Source: G041228335 sp964580905 (GTDB lineage Bacteria > Pseudomonadota > Alphaproteobacteria > Puniceispirillales > UBA1172). From it: DNA of 13,273 nt. A program made the translations under genes and the position numbers. The stretch lies in contig CAZOLR010000045.1 in NCBI GenBank assembly GCA_964580905.1, positions 1 through 13,273 of the forward strand. The letters run 5' to 3'. Below, one piece after another: positions 6,582-13,273 of the stretch; the first letter of the stretch is position 1; each line of letters starts with the position of its first letter. Under the pieces are notes generated by a model that did not search any database, was not told where the DNA came from, and saw only the letters and a list, made by a program, of their open reading frames with translations.

Positions 6582-7697
6582 ATGCTGGCTGAGGCGGATT
6601 TCTGCGTAATTGGCGGCGGAATTGCAGGTGTAAGCGTCGCGGCCCTTCTTTCTGCTGAGGCCAATGTTGTCGTGCTCGAAGCAGAAGATACGATAGGATA
6701 TCATTCAACCGGGCGTTCGGCGGCCATGTATATCGCCAATTATGGCCCGCCGGCCATTCGCGTGATGACCAGGCTTTCCGGCCCGGTTTTTGAACATCCG
6801 GCTGAGATCACCGAGATCCCATTATTGTCTCCGCGTGGGGAGCTTATTGTTGCCCGGGAAGATGAAATCCCCGCCCTTGAAGATTATCTTGACGGCAGTG
6901 AAGGCATGGAGCGGATTGATGTGGCGACGGCTATCGGGCTGATGCCTGTTCTCAACCCGGAACATATCGTTGCGGCGGCTTATGAATCCGGGGCTTCTGA
7001 CATCGATGTCGCGGCCCTTTTTCAGGGATATGCGGCCATGCTTCGGCGGCAGGGCGGCAAGATCATCACCAGGGCTGGCGTAAGCAATCTGGCATGGGAA
7101 AAGGAAAGATGGCGTATTGACACCCATCAGGGGGAAGTCAGCGCACCTGTTCTCATCAATGCCGCAGGGGCATGGGCGGATCAGGTTGCATCCCTTGCCG
7201 GTCTTGTTTCAAAGGGGATACAGCCGATGCGACGTTCGGCTGTGCTGGTGCCCTCGCCTGAAGGTCATGATATCAGCCATTGGCCTTTGGTCGCTTCCGC
7301 CAGTGAAGATTGGTACAGCCGTCCCGATGCGGGCAAGCTGATGATCTCGCCTGCAGATGAAGACCCTGTCGAAGCTCAGGATATCCACCCTGATGAAATG
7401 GTTCTGGCCATGGGCATTGACCGGTTTGAAAAGGCCACAACATGTAAGGTAACGCGGGTGAGCCACCGTTGGGCCGGGTTGAGGAGTTTTGCACCGGACC
7501 ATAATCCTGTCGTCGGGTTTGACCCTGATCACCACAGCTTTTTCTGGCTGGCCGGGCAGGGCGGCTATGGGATCCAGACCTCACCGGCCATGGCGCGGTA
7601 TGCTTGTGATTTGTTGACGGGGAATGCTCCCATTCCTGATATCACCACCCGTGATGCCATGTCGCCATCCCGTTTTAAAGAAAAGGCAAGAACATGA
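6582..7697 (+). CDS. FAD-dependent amino-acid dehydrogenase, DauA-like (DAO family)
   Basis: Flavoprotein of the glycine/D-amino-acid oxidase family, 371 residues. The FAD-binding GGGIAG at 11-16 and Glu33 ending strand 2 are visible. From memory, the sequence follows the P. aeruginosa D-arginine dehydrogenase DauA closely: GYHSTGRSAA, LLSPRGEL (Glu87), SDIDVAALFQGY, QPMRRSAV, YSRPDAGKLMISPADEDPVEAQDI, RWAGLRSFAPD and AGQGGYGIQTSPAM. Active-site equivalents seem kept (Tyr54, Glu87, Arg218, Arg301), but the position of DauA His48 is Met49 here (SAAMYIANY). It probably oxidises an amine or D-amino acid to the imino/2-oxo acid, passing electrons to quinone or O2; the substrate is not settled. 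It starts 3 bases after mmsB and its TGA overlaps the next ATG (ATGA), so it is part of a coupled operon. The ribosome binding site is weak. Confidence 0.82.
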   Translation: MLAEADFCVIGGGIAGVSVAALLSAEANVVVLEAEDTIGYHSTGRSAAMYIANYGPPAIRVMTRLSGPVFEHPAEITEIPLLSPRGELIVAREDEIPALEDYLDGSEGMERIDVATAIGLMPVLNPEHIVAAAYESGASDIDVAALFQGYAAMLRRQGGKIITRAGVSNLAWEKERWRIDTHQGEVSAPVLINAAGAWADQVASLAGLVSKGIQPMRRSAVLVPSPEGHDISHWPLVASASEDWYSRPDAGKLMISPADEDPVEAQDIHPDEMVLAMGIDRFEKATTCKVTRVSHRWAGLRSFAPDHNPVVGFDPDHHSFFWLAGQGGYGIQTSPAMARYACDLLTGNAPIPDITTRDAMSPSRFKEKART

Positions 7698-8782
7698 AGA
7701 TGAATATAGCCGTGATCCGCGGTGACGGGATTGGCGGCGATTGTATCAATGCCGCTCTTGCGGTGATGGAAAAGGCACTCATGCTCAGCCGTTTGCCCAT
7801 GCCTGAATACACAGATATCAACGCGGGCGCAGGTTTTTTTGCCGAAACCGGCCGCGATATAGAAGAAGGCGGGGAGGAAGCCGCCGGCCGTGCGGATGCG
7901 ATTTTTCTTGGTGCCATAGGTCTTCCGGCCATCCGTCATCCCGATGGAACCGAAATTTCCCCGCATCTTCGCCTCAGGGACAAATTCGGGCTTTACGCCG
8001 GGGTGCGGCCGGTCCGAGCTTTCCCGAATGCCCCGCTGAAACTGGCGGCACCAGAAGCGGGCTCCATTGATCTTGTGCTGATCCGGGAAAGCACCGAAGG
8101 GCTTTTCTATTCTGCCGCCGTGCATTCACGGAGCCGGATTGACGGGGATAATGCGGTGGAGGAAACATTGAGAATAACGAGATCCACCACCGAGAAACTG
8201 CACCGGTTTGCTTTTCGCCTTGCGGAAAAACGCAAAAACCTTGGCAGAGGGCATAAGGTGACATGTGTTGACAAGGCAAATGTTTTTACCGCTTTCGCTT
8301 TCTTCCGCAAGATCTTTGATGAAGTTGCCGCGTCGTATCCTCATATCGCTCATGATTATTCCTACGTTGATGCCATGGCACTGGAATTGATCCGCAAACC
8401 CTGGCAGGCAGGTGTTCTTGTCACGGAAAATATGTTTGGTGATATACTTTCTGATCTCGCGGCGGGACTTGTCGGCGGGATGGGCATGGCGTCCTGTGCG
8501 GAAATAGGTGATGCGAACGGCCTGTTTCAGCCAGCCCACGGCAGTGCCCCTGATATCATGGGGCAGGACAAGGCAAATCCCATCGCAACGGTGTTGAGCG
8601 CAGGACTGCTCCTTGACTATCTTGCGGACAAATCCGGATACAGGGAATATGCGGAGGCGGCGATCAGGATTGAGCGGGCGGTCGAAAACGGATTTGCCCA
8701 TCGCGATCTGCGGCCTGTGGAATTTGGCGGCGATATGGGAACAAAGGCCATGACAAAATCTCTTCTTGATAATCTGTCCTAG
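7694..8782 (+). CDS. Isocitrate/isopropylmalate-family NAD-dependent decarboxylating dehydrogenase
   Basis: Member of the beta-decarboxylating 2-hydroxyacid dehydrogenase family (IPMDH, tartrate, homoisocitrate, isocitrate), 362 residues. Seen: GDGIGG near the N-terminus, substrate-binding arginines in HLRLRDKFGLYAGVRPV (Arg93/95, Arg105) and IRESTEGLF (Arg131), catalytic Tyr139 and Lys194 (VDKANVF), and Mg2+ ligands Asp226, Asp250 and Asp254 (FGDILSD). HGSAPDIMGQDKANP at 282-296 carries Asp-Ile where NADP enzymes have Lys-Tyr, so NAD is predicted. The STEGLFYS segment differs from the LTGGIYFG of classical LeuB. With no leuACD nearby, leucine synthesis is unlikely; a catabolic 2-hydroxy-dicarboxylate such as a tartrate- or methylmalate-like compound fits better. 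The ATG overlaps the upstream stop; a second ATG lies two codons on. Confidence 0.85.
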   Translation: MKMNIAVIRGDGIGGDCINAALAVMEKALMLSRLPMPEYTDINAGAGFFAETGRDIEEGGEEAAGRADAIFLGAIGLPAIRHPDGTEISPHLRLRDKFGLYAGVRPVRAFPNAPLKLAAPEAGSIDLVLIRESTEGLFYSAAVHSRSRIDGDNAVEETLRITRSTTEKLHRFAFRLAEKRKNLGRGHKVTCVDKANVFTAFAFFRKIFDEVAASYPHIAHDYSYVDAMALELIRKPWQAGVLVTENMFGDILSDLAAGLVGGMGMASCAEIGDANGLFQPAHGSAPDIMGQDKANPIATVLSAGLLLDYLADKSGYREYAEAAIRIERAVENGFAHRDLRPVEFGGDMGTKAMTKSLLDNLS

Positions 8783-8793
8783 GGGAAAATAGC

Positions 8794-9090
8794 ATGTATG
8801 TTGTTACCGTTACCTTTGATATCCACCCGGCGGCTGTTGATGATTTCATGCCCCTGATGCGCCAGCAGGCGGCAAATTCACGTCGTCTTGAAGAAGGGTG
8901 CCATCAGTTTGATATCGCCTATGAGCAAAGCAACCCCTGCCGGATATTCCTTTATGAGCTTTACGAGGACAGGGGCGCGTTTGATCTCCATCTTGAGAGC
9001 GCCCATTATCAACGTTTTGCATCTCTGACCGAAGGCATGGTCGCAAAAAAGACGGTTGCCACCTTTGATACAATTGAAGCAGTAATGTGA
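8794..9090 (+). CDS. Small ABM-fold protein (putative quinol monooxygenase type)
   Basis: 98 residues, the usual size for antibiotic-biosynthesis-monooxygenase (ABM) domain proteins with a dimeric ferredoxin-like barrel, such as YgiN. The pattern fits: an N-terminal strand YVVTVTFDIHPAAVDDFMPLM, the EEGCHQFDIAYEQSNPCRIFLYELYED middle (family 'EpGcl.fdv....p..f.l.E.y.d') and HLESAHYQRF (family 'H..s.h...f'). AGGGGA at 8781-8786 with a 7-base spacer precedes the ATG. It lies 11 bases after the dehydrogenase stop and is the last gene of the four-gene cluster. It may oxidise an aromatic or reactive intermediate, or act as an aldehyde/quinone-handling accessory. No catalytic residue can be assigned with certainty. 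Confidence 0.8.
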   Translation: MYVVTVTFDIHPAAVDDFMPLMRQQAANSRRLEEGCHQFDIAYEQSNPCRIFLYELYEDRGAFDLHLESAHYQRFASLTEGMVAKKTVATFDTIEAVM

Positions 9091-9156
9091 CCCTTCCCAG
9101 AAGCGTGTGGCGTTCTAAATCTAGGGCATGACCGACTTTATTCTGCGAGGCAAGAT

Positions 9157-9747
9157 ATGCACAGCCTGAAACATGCGCTCGCCGTGATGCTTATGCTGCT
9201 CATCACGGCCGGTTGCAGTGATACCTCACTCTCTGAGATGAAAGATAACAAACCCATGCTCACCCTGGAAGAATTCTTTGCCGGACAGACAGTCGCTTAC
9301 GGCATTTTTGAAGATCGTTTTGGTAAACTCCGCCGCCAGTTCCGTGTCAATATCACGGGTACAGTGGAAGACGGTAAGCTGATCCTTGATGAAGATTTTC
9401 TTTATGACGACGGTGAAAGGGCAAACCGTATCTGGACGATCACTAATCTTGGCAAAGATGATGAAGGCCGGATTCAGTACCGGGGAGAGGCGGATGATAT
9501 CGTGGGTGTGGCCTCAGGTGCTGTTTCGGGCAATGCCCTCAACTGGTCCTATATCATTGACCTTGAAACCAGTGGCAGTACGCTTCGTGTCCGGTTCAAT
9601 GACTGGATTTATCAGCAGGATGAGCATGTGGCCATCAACCGGGCCTATGTCAAAAAGTTCGGTCTGGAAATAGGCTCTGTCACGCTTGTATTCCTCCGTG
9701 GCAAGGCTGCCCAAACTGTTGGCCCTCTTGACCTTTCTGCCTGGTAA
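9157..9747 (+). CDS. DUF3833-family lipoprotein
   Basis: 196 residues. The N-terminus is a lipoprotein signal: basic HSLKH, hydrophobic ALAVMLMLLI and lipobox TAGC with Cys20, so the mature protein is probably lipid-anchored in the outer or inner membrane on the periplasmic side. The rest has the DUF3833 look, a beta-rich lipocalin-like body with FFAGQTVAYGIFEDRFGKLRRQFRV, LDEDFLYDDGE, WTI, YRGEADD, VGVASG, FNDWIYQQDE and INRAYVKKFGLEIGSVTLVF. Function is unknown; a lipid- or small-ligand-binding role is only inferred from the fold type. A GAGG sits 9 bases before the ATG. It starts 66 bases after the monooxygenase and ends 5 bases before the yciB-like gene. Confidence 0.82.
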   Translation: MHSLKHALAVMLMLLITAGCSDTSLSEMKDNKPMLTLEEFFAGQTVAYGIFEDRFGKLRRQFRVNITGTVEDGKLILDEDFLYDDGERANRIWTITNLGKDDEGRIQYRGEADDIVGVASGAVSGNALNWSYIIDLETSGSTLRVRFNDWIYQQDEHVAINRAYVKKFGLEIGSVTLVFLRGKAAQTVGPLDLSAW

Positions 9748-9752
9748 CTCCG

Positions 9753-10310
9753 ATGCGGCTCTTTGCTTTCTTTGTGGAAATACTGCCGCTTGTCCTTTTC
9801 TTTATCGGATATGAATGGGGCGGGCTTTTTGTTGCCGCATCCCTGTCATCAGGGGCAGGGATGCTGATGCTGCTCCATGCCAGAATTACCCAGGGAAGGG
9901 TGGCATTTTTCCCAATTTTTACAGTGGTTTTGTCGGCAATCTTCACCTTGATTGCGATAGGCACAGGGGCGGAAACCTTTATCAAAATTCAACCAACAGT
10001 CTTTAACGGCTTGTTCAGTGTTGTGCTTCTTGCGGGCGTCATGCGCGGTGTTGCCGTGATGAAATATTTTTTCGGCGCGCAGTTCAGCCTCGATGCCATG
10101 ACCTGGATGACCCTCAGTTTCAGATGGGGGATATTTTTTGGATTTCTGGCGATAGCGAATGAGCTGGCCTGGCGTAATCTGGACAGCACCGGCTGGGTAT
10201 GGGTCAAGACGTTTATCTTTGCGCCGTTAAGCGGTCTTTTCATGCTTGCACAACTGCCTGTCACCCTGCGCGGGCGCCTGCCTCACTCAGGCGAAGACCG
10301 TGAACCGTAA
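9753..10310 (+). CDS. yciB: Inner-membrane septation protein A family (YciB/IspZ)
   Basis: 185 residues, close to the usual length of this family. Mostly hydrophobic, with about five membrane helices, starting with FFVEILPLVLFFIGYEWGG. Strong family signatures are visible: FIKIQPTVFNGLFSVVLLAGV, MKYFFGAQFSLD, WMTLSFRWGIFFGFLAIANELAWR and the final WVWVKTFIFAPLSGLFMLAQLPVTL. YciB proteins span the inner membrane and have been linked to cell-envelope synthesis, osmotic tolerance and septation (first named in Shigella); the molecular activity is unclear. The gene starts 5 bases after the DUF3833 stop with no separate promoter space, so the two are probably co-transcribed, and mnmC follows after 38 bases. 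Confidence 0.9.
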   Translation: MRLFAFFVEILPLVLFFIGYEWGGLFVAASLSSGAGMLMLLHARITQGRVAFFPIFTVVLSAIFTLIAIGTGAETFIKIQPTVFNGLFSVVLLAGVMRGVAVMKYFFGAQFSLDAMTWMTLSFRWGIFFGFLAIANELAWRNLDSTGWVWVKTFIFAPLSGLFMLAQLPVTLRGRLPHSGEDREP

Positions 10311-10348
10311 TACTGGCCCGCATCCCCGGCATCTGCTATGCCAGTTCC

Positions 10349-12175
10349 ATGATTGAACCACTTTTGCCCGCTGATGTTGCCATCGAAGACAGGCAGGGAT
10401 CACCCTGCCTTGTCAGCCGCAGGTTTTCGGATATCTATTTTGCCATCGCCGATGGTCTTGCTGAAACGCGTCTTGTTTTCATTGAAGGAAATCATCTGGC
10501 CGAACGCCTGCCGGGGCGACGTCATTTCACCATCGCAGAAACAGGGTTCGGCACGGGCCTTAATTTTCTGGCTACGCTTGCGCTCATTGCGGATATGGGG
10601 CGCGCTGCCCCGCGCCTTACCTATATCGCAACAGAACTGGCCCCGCTTGATGGTGAGATGATTGCAAAGGCTCTCGCAAGCTTTCCTGAACTTGCCCTGC
10701 ACCGTGACGCGCTGATTTCACGTCTGCCACCACGTTGGCCGGGGCGTCACCGGATGCTTTTCCATGGCGGCAACGTGGTGCTGGAACTTCTTTACGGTGA
10801 CAGCGCAACCATGATCAGGCAGGCCGGATTTCAGGCCGACGCCTGGTTTCTTGATGGATTTGCCCCGGCGCAGAATCCGGAGATGTGGGGTGATGATCTC
10901 TTTTCACTGATAGCCTCGCGCACCGCTGAAAAGGGAACACTTGCCAGTTTTACCTCTGCCGGACATTTTCGCCGAGGGCTCGAATCCGCCGGATTCAGTG
11001 TTCAACGGCTGAAAGGATATGGGACCAAACGCCATCGGATTACGGCGGAATTCAATGGCAAAAGTGCCTCCTTGACGTCTCAGAGCGGCCATGTTGCCGT
11101 CATCGGTGCGGGTATCGCCGGCGCTTCAGTTGCGGCAGGTCTCAAACGGCGTGGCTATGATGTGACGGTACTTGGGTCTGGGGACGGTGTTGCTGATGGA
11201 GCATCAGGGAACAGAATTGCTGTTCAGGCCCCCCGGCTGACAGCGACAGATACATTTCAGGCCCGTTTGTCACTCACCGGGTATGGATACGCGCGGCGGC
11301 TTGCACGCGAGACAGGCACAAGTGTGGCGGATAAAACAATCCTTTATGCCTGGAATGAACGTGAACAGATCCGGCAGGAGAAAATCGCGGCACTGGGATG
11401 GCCTGAAACGGTGTTCCGTCTGGTGGACACGAACACGGCAGGGGAAATCACCGGACATGAGACACATCTTGGCGGCATGCTGTTTCCCGAAGGCGGAACC
11501 GTCATCCCGCATCAGCTTGTACGTTGTCTTCTTGATGGCGTTACTCTCCGTTGCGGGATGGTTGTCCGGTCCATGACAAAGCAACTTTCGGGGTGGCGTA
11601 TCGATACCGATGCCGGTCCGGTTACCTGTGATATCGCCGTGCTGGCCATGGGAGCGGGGCTGCCTCTTGTTTCCTGTCCGCAAAGTGGATCCCTGCCTCG
11701 TTTTCAGGTCACCGCCGGTCATGTCAGTTATCTTCCTGAAACCGCGCTTTCGCCGCCTCTTAGCGGCATGAGCTTTGGCGGCTATATGGCGGCGATGAAA
11801 GAGGGCGGCACGGCTCTTGGTGCGAGTTTTGATCATCATGATCCGGCTTTGCCGATCCCTCAGCTCGATGCTTCACATCATAAATCAAATCTTGAGCTTC
11901 TGCCCACCAGGATGATGGCCTCCCCTGACCCTGATAGTCATGACTGGGACGGGAGAACAAGCCTGCGTCTGGCGTCTCCTGACCGGCAACCGCTGGCCGG
12001 GAAGATCGATGAAACCCTTTTTGTGCTAACGGCACTGGGGGCAAGGGGGATGGTCACCGGCCCGTTGCTTGGTGAATTTATTGCATCCAGGATCGCGGGG
12101 GAGCCTTCGCCTCTTGATACCGGCATGGAAGCTGTTGTTGATCCGCTTCGCTTTCATGGCAGGGGGAAATCCTAG
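10349..12175 (+). CDS. mnmC: Bifunctional tRNA 5-methylaminomethyl-2-thiouridine synthase MnmC
   Basis: Two-domain enzyme completing mnm5(s2)U34 in tRNA wobble position: the FAD domain converts cmnm5U to nm5U and the SAM methyltransferase domain methylates it. 608 residues, a little shorter than the ~668 of E. coli. Methyltransferase domain (about 1-240): ETGFGTGLNFL at 64-74 binds SAM, WFLDGFAPAQNPEMW at 166-180 is the MnmC hallmark, then FTSAGHFRRGLESAGF and the KGYGTKRH region. FAD domain (about 247-600): GAGIAGAS at 253-260, GASGNR at 284-289 (typical of MnmC), and C-terminal LTALGARGMVTGPLLGE. There is no clear ribosome binding site before the ATG. Expected partners are MnmE/MnmG, which are not in this window. 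It ends convergently on the next gene, sharing CTAG. Confidence 0.93.
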   Translation: MIEPLLPADVAIEDRQGSPCLVSRRFSDIYFAIADGLAETRLVFIEGNHLAERLPGRRHFTIAETGFGTGLNFLATLALIADMGRAAPRLTYIATELAPLDGEMIAKALASFPELALHRDALISRLPPRWPGRHRMLFHGGNVVLELLYGDSATMIRQAGFQADAWFLDGFAPAQNPEMWGDDLFSLIASRTAEKGTLASFTSAGHFRRGLESAGFSVQRLKGYGTKRHRITAEFNGKSASLTSQSGHVAVIGAGIAGASVAAGLKRRGYDVTVLGSGDGVADGASGNRIAVQAPRLTATDTFQARLSLTGYGYARRLARETGTSVADKTILYAWNEREQIRQEKIAALGWPETVFRLVDTNTAGEITGHETHLGGMLFPEGGTVIPHQLVRCLLDGVTLRCGMVVRSMTKQLSGWRIDTDAGPVTCDIAVLAMGAGLPLVSCPQSGSLPRFQVTAGHVSYLPETALSPPLSGMSFGGYMAAMKEGGTALGASFDHHDPALPIPQLDASHHKSNLELLPTRMMASPDPDSHDWDGRTSLRLASPDRQPLAGKIDETLFVLTALGARGMVTGPLLGEFIASRIAGEPSPLDTGMEAVVDPLRFHGRGKS

Positions 12176-13077
12176 CCGTTTTTATAGCGGCTCATCAATT
12201 CATCCATTCGCATGATAAAGCGCGTGATGATGGAAGCGGTTTCCTGCCAACCGTCTTTGAGCGTCAGTCTCGTTTCATCCAGATAAAGCGAGCGGCAAAT
12301 TTCTATCTGCAATGCGGAAACCCCGTCATCAGGCTGGCCATAATGGCGGGTGATATACCCCCCGGCGAAAGGCGCGTTAAGTTTTACGGATAACCCTTCG
12401 CGGGTGAAGTAGGCCTGCGCTTCATTCACGATCCAGTTCAGCGAAGACTGGCCGTGATTGGTCCCGATAATCACCTCGCTGTTGATGCCAAACATCCCGG
12501 ATGGCATGGAATGGCAGTCAATGAGCAGGGCATGGCCTCCTGTTCTTGCGTCATCGATAAGTTTTTCAAGTTCGACGTGATAGGGGCGATAGAACCGGTC
12601 AAGCCTGAAATCTGCCTCGGCGGCGGGCAGGCTGCTTGTATAGATATCCTGCTGGTTTGCAGCCTTGCTCGGGATCACGCCAAGCCCTGATCTGAGATAT
12701 CGTGTCACCGCTTTATTGGCAAAACTTACCGGCTGATCAAACATGAGGTTGTCGATTTCATCAGGCTGACGGTTAAGGTCAACAAAACTGCGCGGAAATT
12801 CCGCCAGAATAAGATCAGATGGCAGAGGCTGAAACGTCAGCAGACGATCCATTCCGGCATCTTCCACCTTACGCAGCTCATGAAGAGGCAGGTTGGCCTG
12901 ATGGATGAACTGGCTGAGGTATTTGCGTCCGCTATGGGGGGAGGCGGCAATAACCTGACTTTGACGGCGACCATTTGATCGCAGGACCCGGAAAGGCTGT
13001 TCCATTTGCCCGACAATCATGGCGGAACAGTCGGTTATGGCGGCAGGATGTGATGGCGGGCAAGTCAACAGCGGCAC
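12172..13077 (-). CDS. N-formylglutamate amidohydrolase family (FGase, HutG-type)
   Basis: Zinc hydrolase family acting on N-formylglutamate to glutamate and formate in histidine degradation, though many family members have other N-acyl-amino-acid substrates. 301 residues from a GTG at 13077. Visible motifs: SPHSG at 46-50, EDAGMDRL at 72-79, DLNRQPDE at 100-107, IDCHSMPS at 186-193 and ALQIEICRSLYLDE at 255-268, all typical of the family. No hut genes are nearby, so a histidine role is unproven. The start is uncertain: the GTG has no good ribosome binding site, and ATG codons 20 (13020) and 25 give shorter forms that begin just before the conserved part. It overlaps mnmC by 4 bases tail to tail. 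It is divergent from the tRNA. Confidence 0.86.
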   Translation of the reverse strand: MPLLTCPPSHPAAITDCSAMIVGQMEQPFRVLRSNGRRQSQVIAASPHSGRKYLSQFIHQANLPLHELRKVEDAGMDRLLTFQPLPSDLILAEFPRSFVDLNRQPDEIDNLMFDQPVSFANKAVTRYLRSGLGVIPSKAANQQDIYTSSLPAAEADFRLDRFYRPYHVELEKLIDDARTGGHALLIDCHSMPSGMFGINSEVIIGTNHGQSSLNWIVNEAQAYFTREGLSVKLNAPFAGGYITRHYGQPDDGVSALQIEICRSLYLDETRLTLKDGWQETASIITRFIMRMDELMSRYKNG

Positions 13078-13160
13078 CTATTAATCATAAAATTTGCCTT
13101 ATGCGTCGTGATGATATGCATTTTAGCGTGAAGATATGTAAAAAAACAATCGGGAGAGGC

Positions 13161-13188
13161 TTGCTTCTGTCTGAATTTTCGCTATGTT
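13161..13188 (+). promoter_or_regulatory. Candidate promoter of tRNA-Val
   Basis: TTGCTT (13161-13166), a 16-base spacer and TATGTT (13183-13188) resemble alphaproteobacterial sigma70 boxes. The predicted start near 13195 would be a few bases before the tRNA at 13198. The rest of the 120-base gap (13078-13197) is AT-rich and shows nothing else I can name. Confidence 0.5.
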
Positions 13189-13197
13189 CACCTCAAG

Positions 13198-13272
13198 GGA
13201 CGCGTAGCTCAGCGGGAGAGCACTACGTTGACATCGTAGGGGTCGCTGGTTCAATCCCAGCCGCGTCCACCA
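13198..13272 (+). tRNA. tRNA-Val (anticodon GAC)
   Basis: Full cloverleaf folded by eye. Acceptor GGACGCG (13198-13204) pairs with CGCGTCC (13262-13268). The D stem is GCTC/GAGC. The anticodon stem CTACG/CGTAG encloses TTGACAT with GAC at 13230-13232, reading GTC (and GTT) valine codons. The variable loop is GGGTC and the T arm is GCTGG-TTCAATC-CCAGC. Discriminator A at 13269 is followed by an encoded CCA (13270-13272). Confidence 0.97.
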
Positions 13273-13273
13273 T

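Noticed and set aside
7565..8125. 186-residue minus-strand ORF
   Set aside because: It lies opposite the junction of two overlapping plus-strand genes and has no recognisable domain.
8126..8701. 191-residue minus-strand ORF
   Set aside because: A shadow of the isopropylmalate-family dehydrogenase, which has all catalytic motifs on the plus strand.
7694..8782. Assignment as leuB (3-isopropylmalate dehydrogenase)
   Set aside because: The motif around Tyr139 is STEGLFYS rather than the LTGG type, and no other leucine genes are nearby; kept at family level.
11270..11839. 189-residue minus-strand ORF
   Set aside because: A shadow inside the FAD domain of mnmC, with Arg/His-rich low-quality composition and no motif.
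13198..13273. tRNA 3' end as an integration (att) site
   Set aside because: The window ends one base after the CCA, so no integrase or repeat can be seen.

Overview
The window reads as a scaffold piece from a draft or metagenome-derived alphaproteobacterial genome. Two runs of exactly 100 N mark scaffold joins. The alphaproteobacterial assignment is inferred from several things: a Zur-controlled znuA // zur-znuC-znuB locus with His-rich ZnuA and ZnuC, an MmsB-type dehydrogenase, a YciB/IspZ protein, a two-domain MnmC, and a tRNA-Val(GAC) with encoded CCA. Nothing identifies the genus.

Layout. (1) At 1-1343 (+) is the 3' end of a large repetitive surface or secreted protein (Ig-like plus VCBS-type repeats). 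A single in-frame TAA at 864-866 interrupts it, and the same frame then continues to 1343. (2) At 1415-4547 (-) is a zinc-uptake operon read right to left: zur, znuC, znuB (coupled by ATGA overlaps), then, 28 bases later, a hormone-sensitive-lipase-family hydrolase. The hydrolase is split by an N gap with identical 55-base flanks. Collapsing the duplicate restores one 302-residue ORF, so the gap is an assembly artefact. (3) znuA (+, 4615-5647) runs divergently. Between znuA and zur lies a perfect 18-base palindrome, a strong candidate Zur operator. znuA has its own N gap inside the His-rich loop. (4) At 5709-9090 (+) is a tight four-gene oxidative catabolic cluster: an MmsB-type 3-hydroxyacid dehydrogenase, a DauA-like FAD amino-acid dehydrogenase, an isopropylmalate/tartrate-type NAD decarboxylating dehydrogenase and a small ABM-fold monooxygenase. 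Its substrate is unknown. (5) At 9157-12175 (+) are a DUF3833 lipoprotein, a YciB/IspZ membrane protein and the tRNA-modifying enzyme MnmC. (6) An N-formylglutamate amidohydrolase-family gene (-, 12172-13077) converges on mnmC, and the two stop codons share one CTAG. (7) A tRNA-Val(GAC) with a recognisable promoter closes the window.

How the parts fit. The zinc module looks self-contained: the periplasmic binder ZnuA, permease ZnuB and ATPase ZnuC import Zn2+, and Zur would repress both arms from the shared palindrome. The cluster at 5709-9090 is the best candidate for an undescribed pathway, because four translationally close oxidative enzymes have no obvious named route. I see no phage, transposon, CRISPR array or toxin-antitoxin module. 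Most of the window is ordinary core metabolism; the oddities are the interrupted repeat protein, the gap artefacts, the hydrolase tucked behind znuB and the catabolic cluster.
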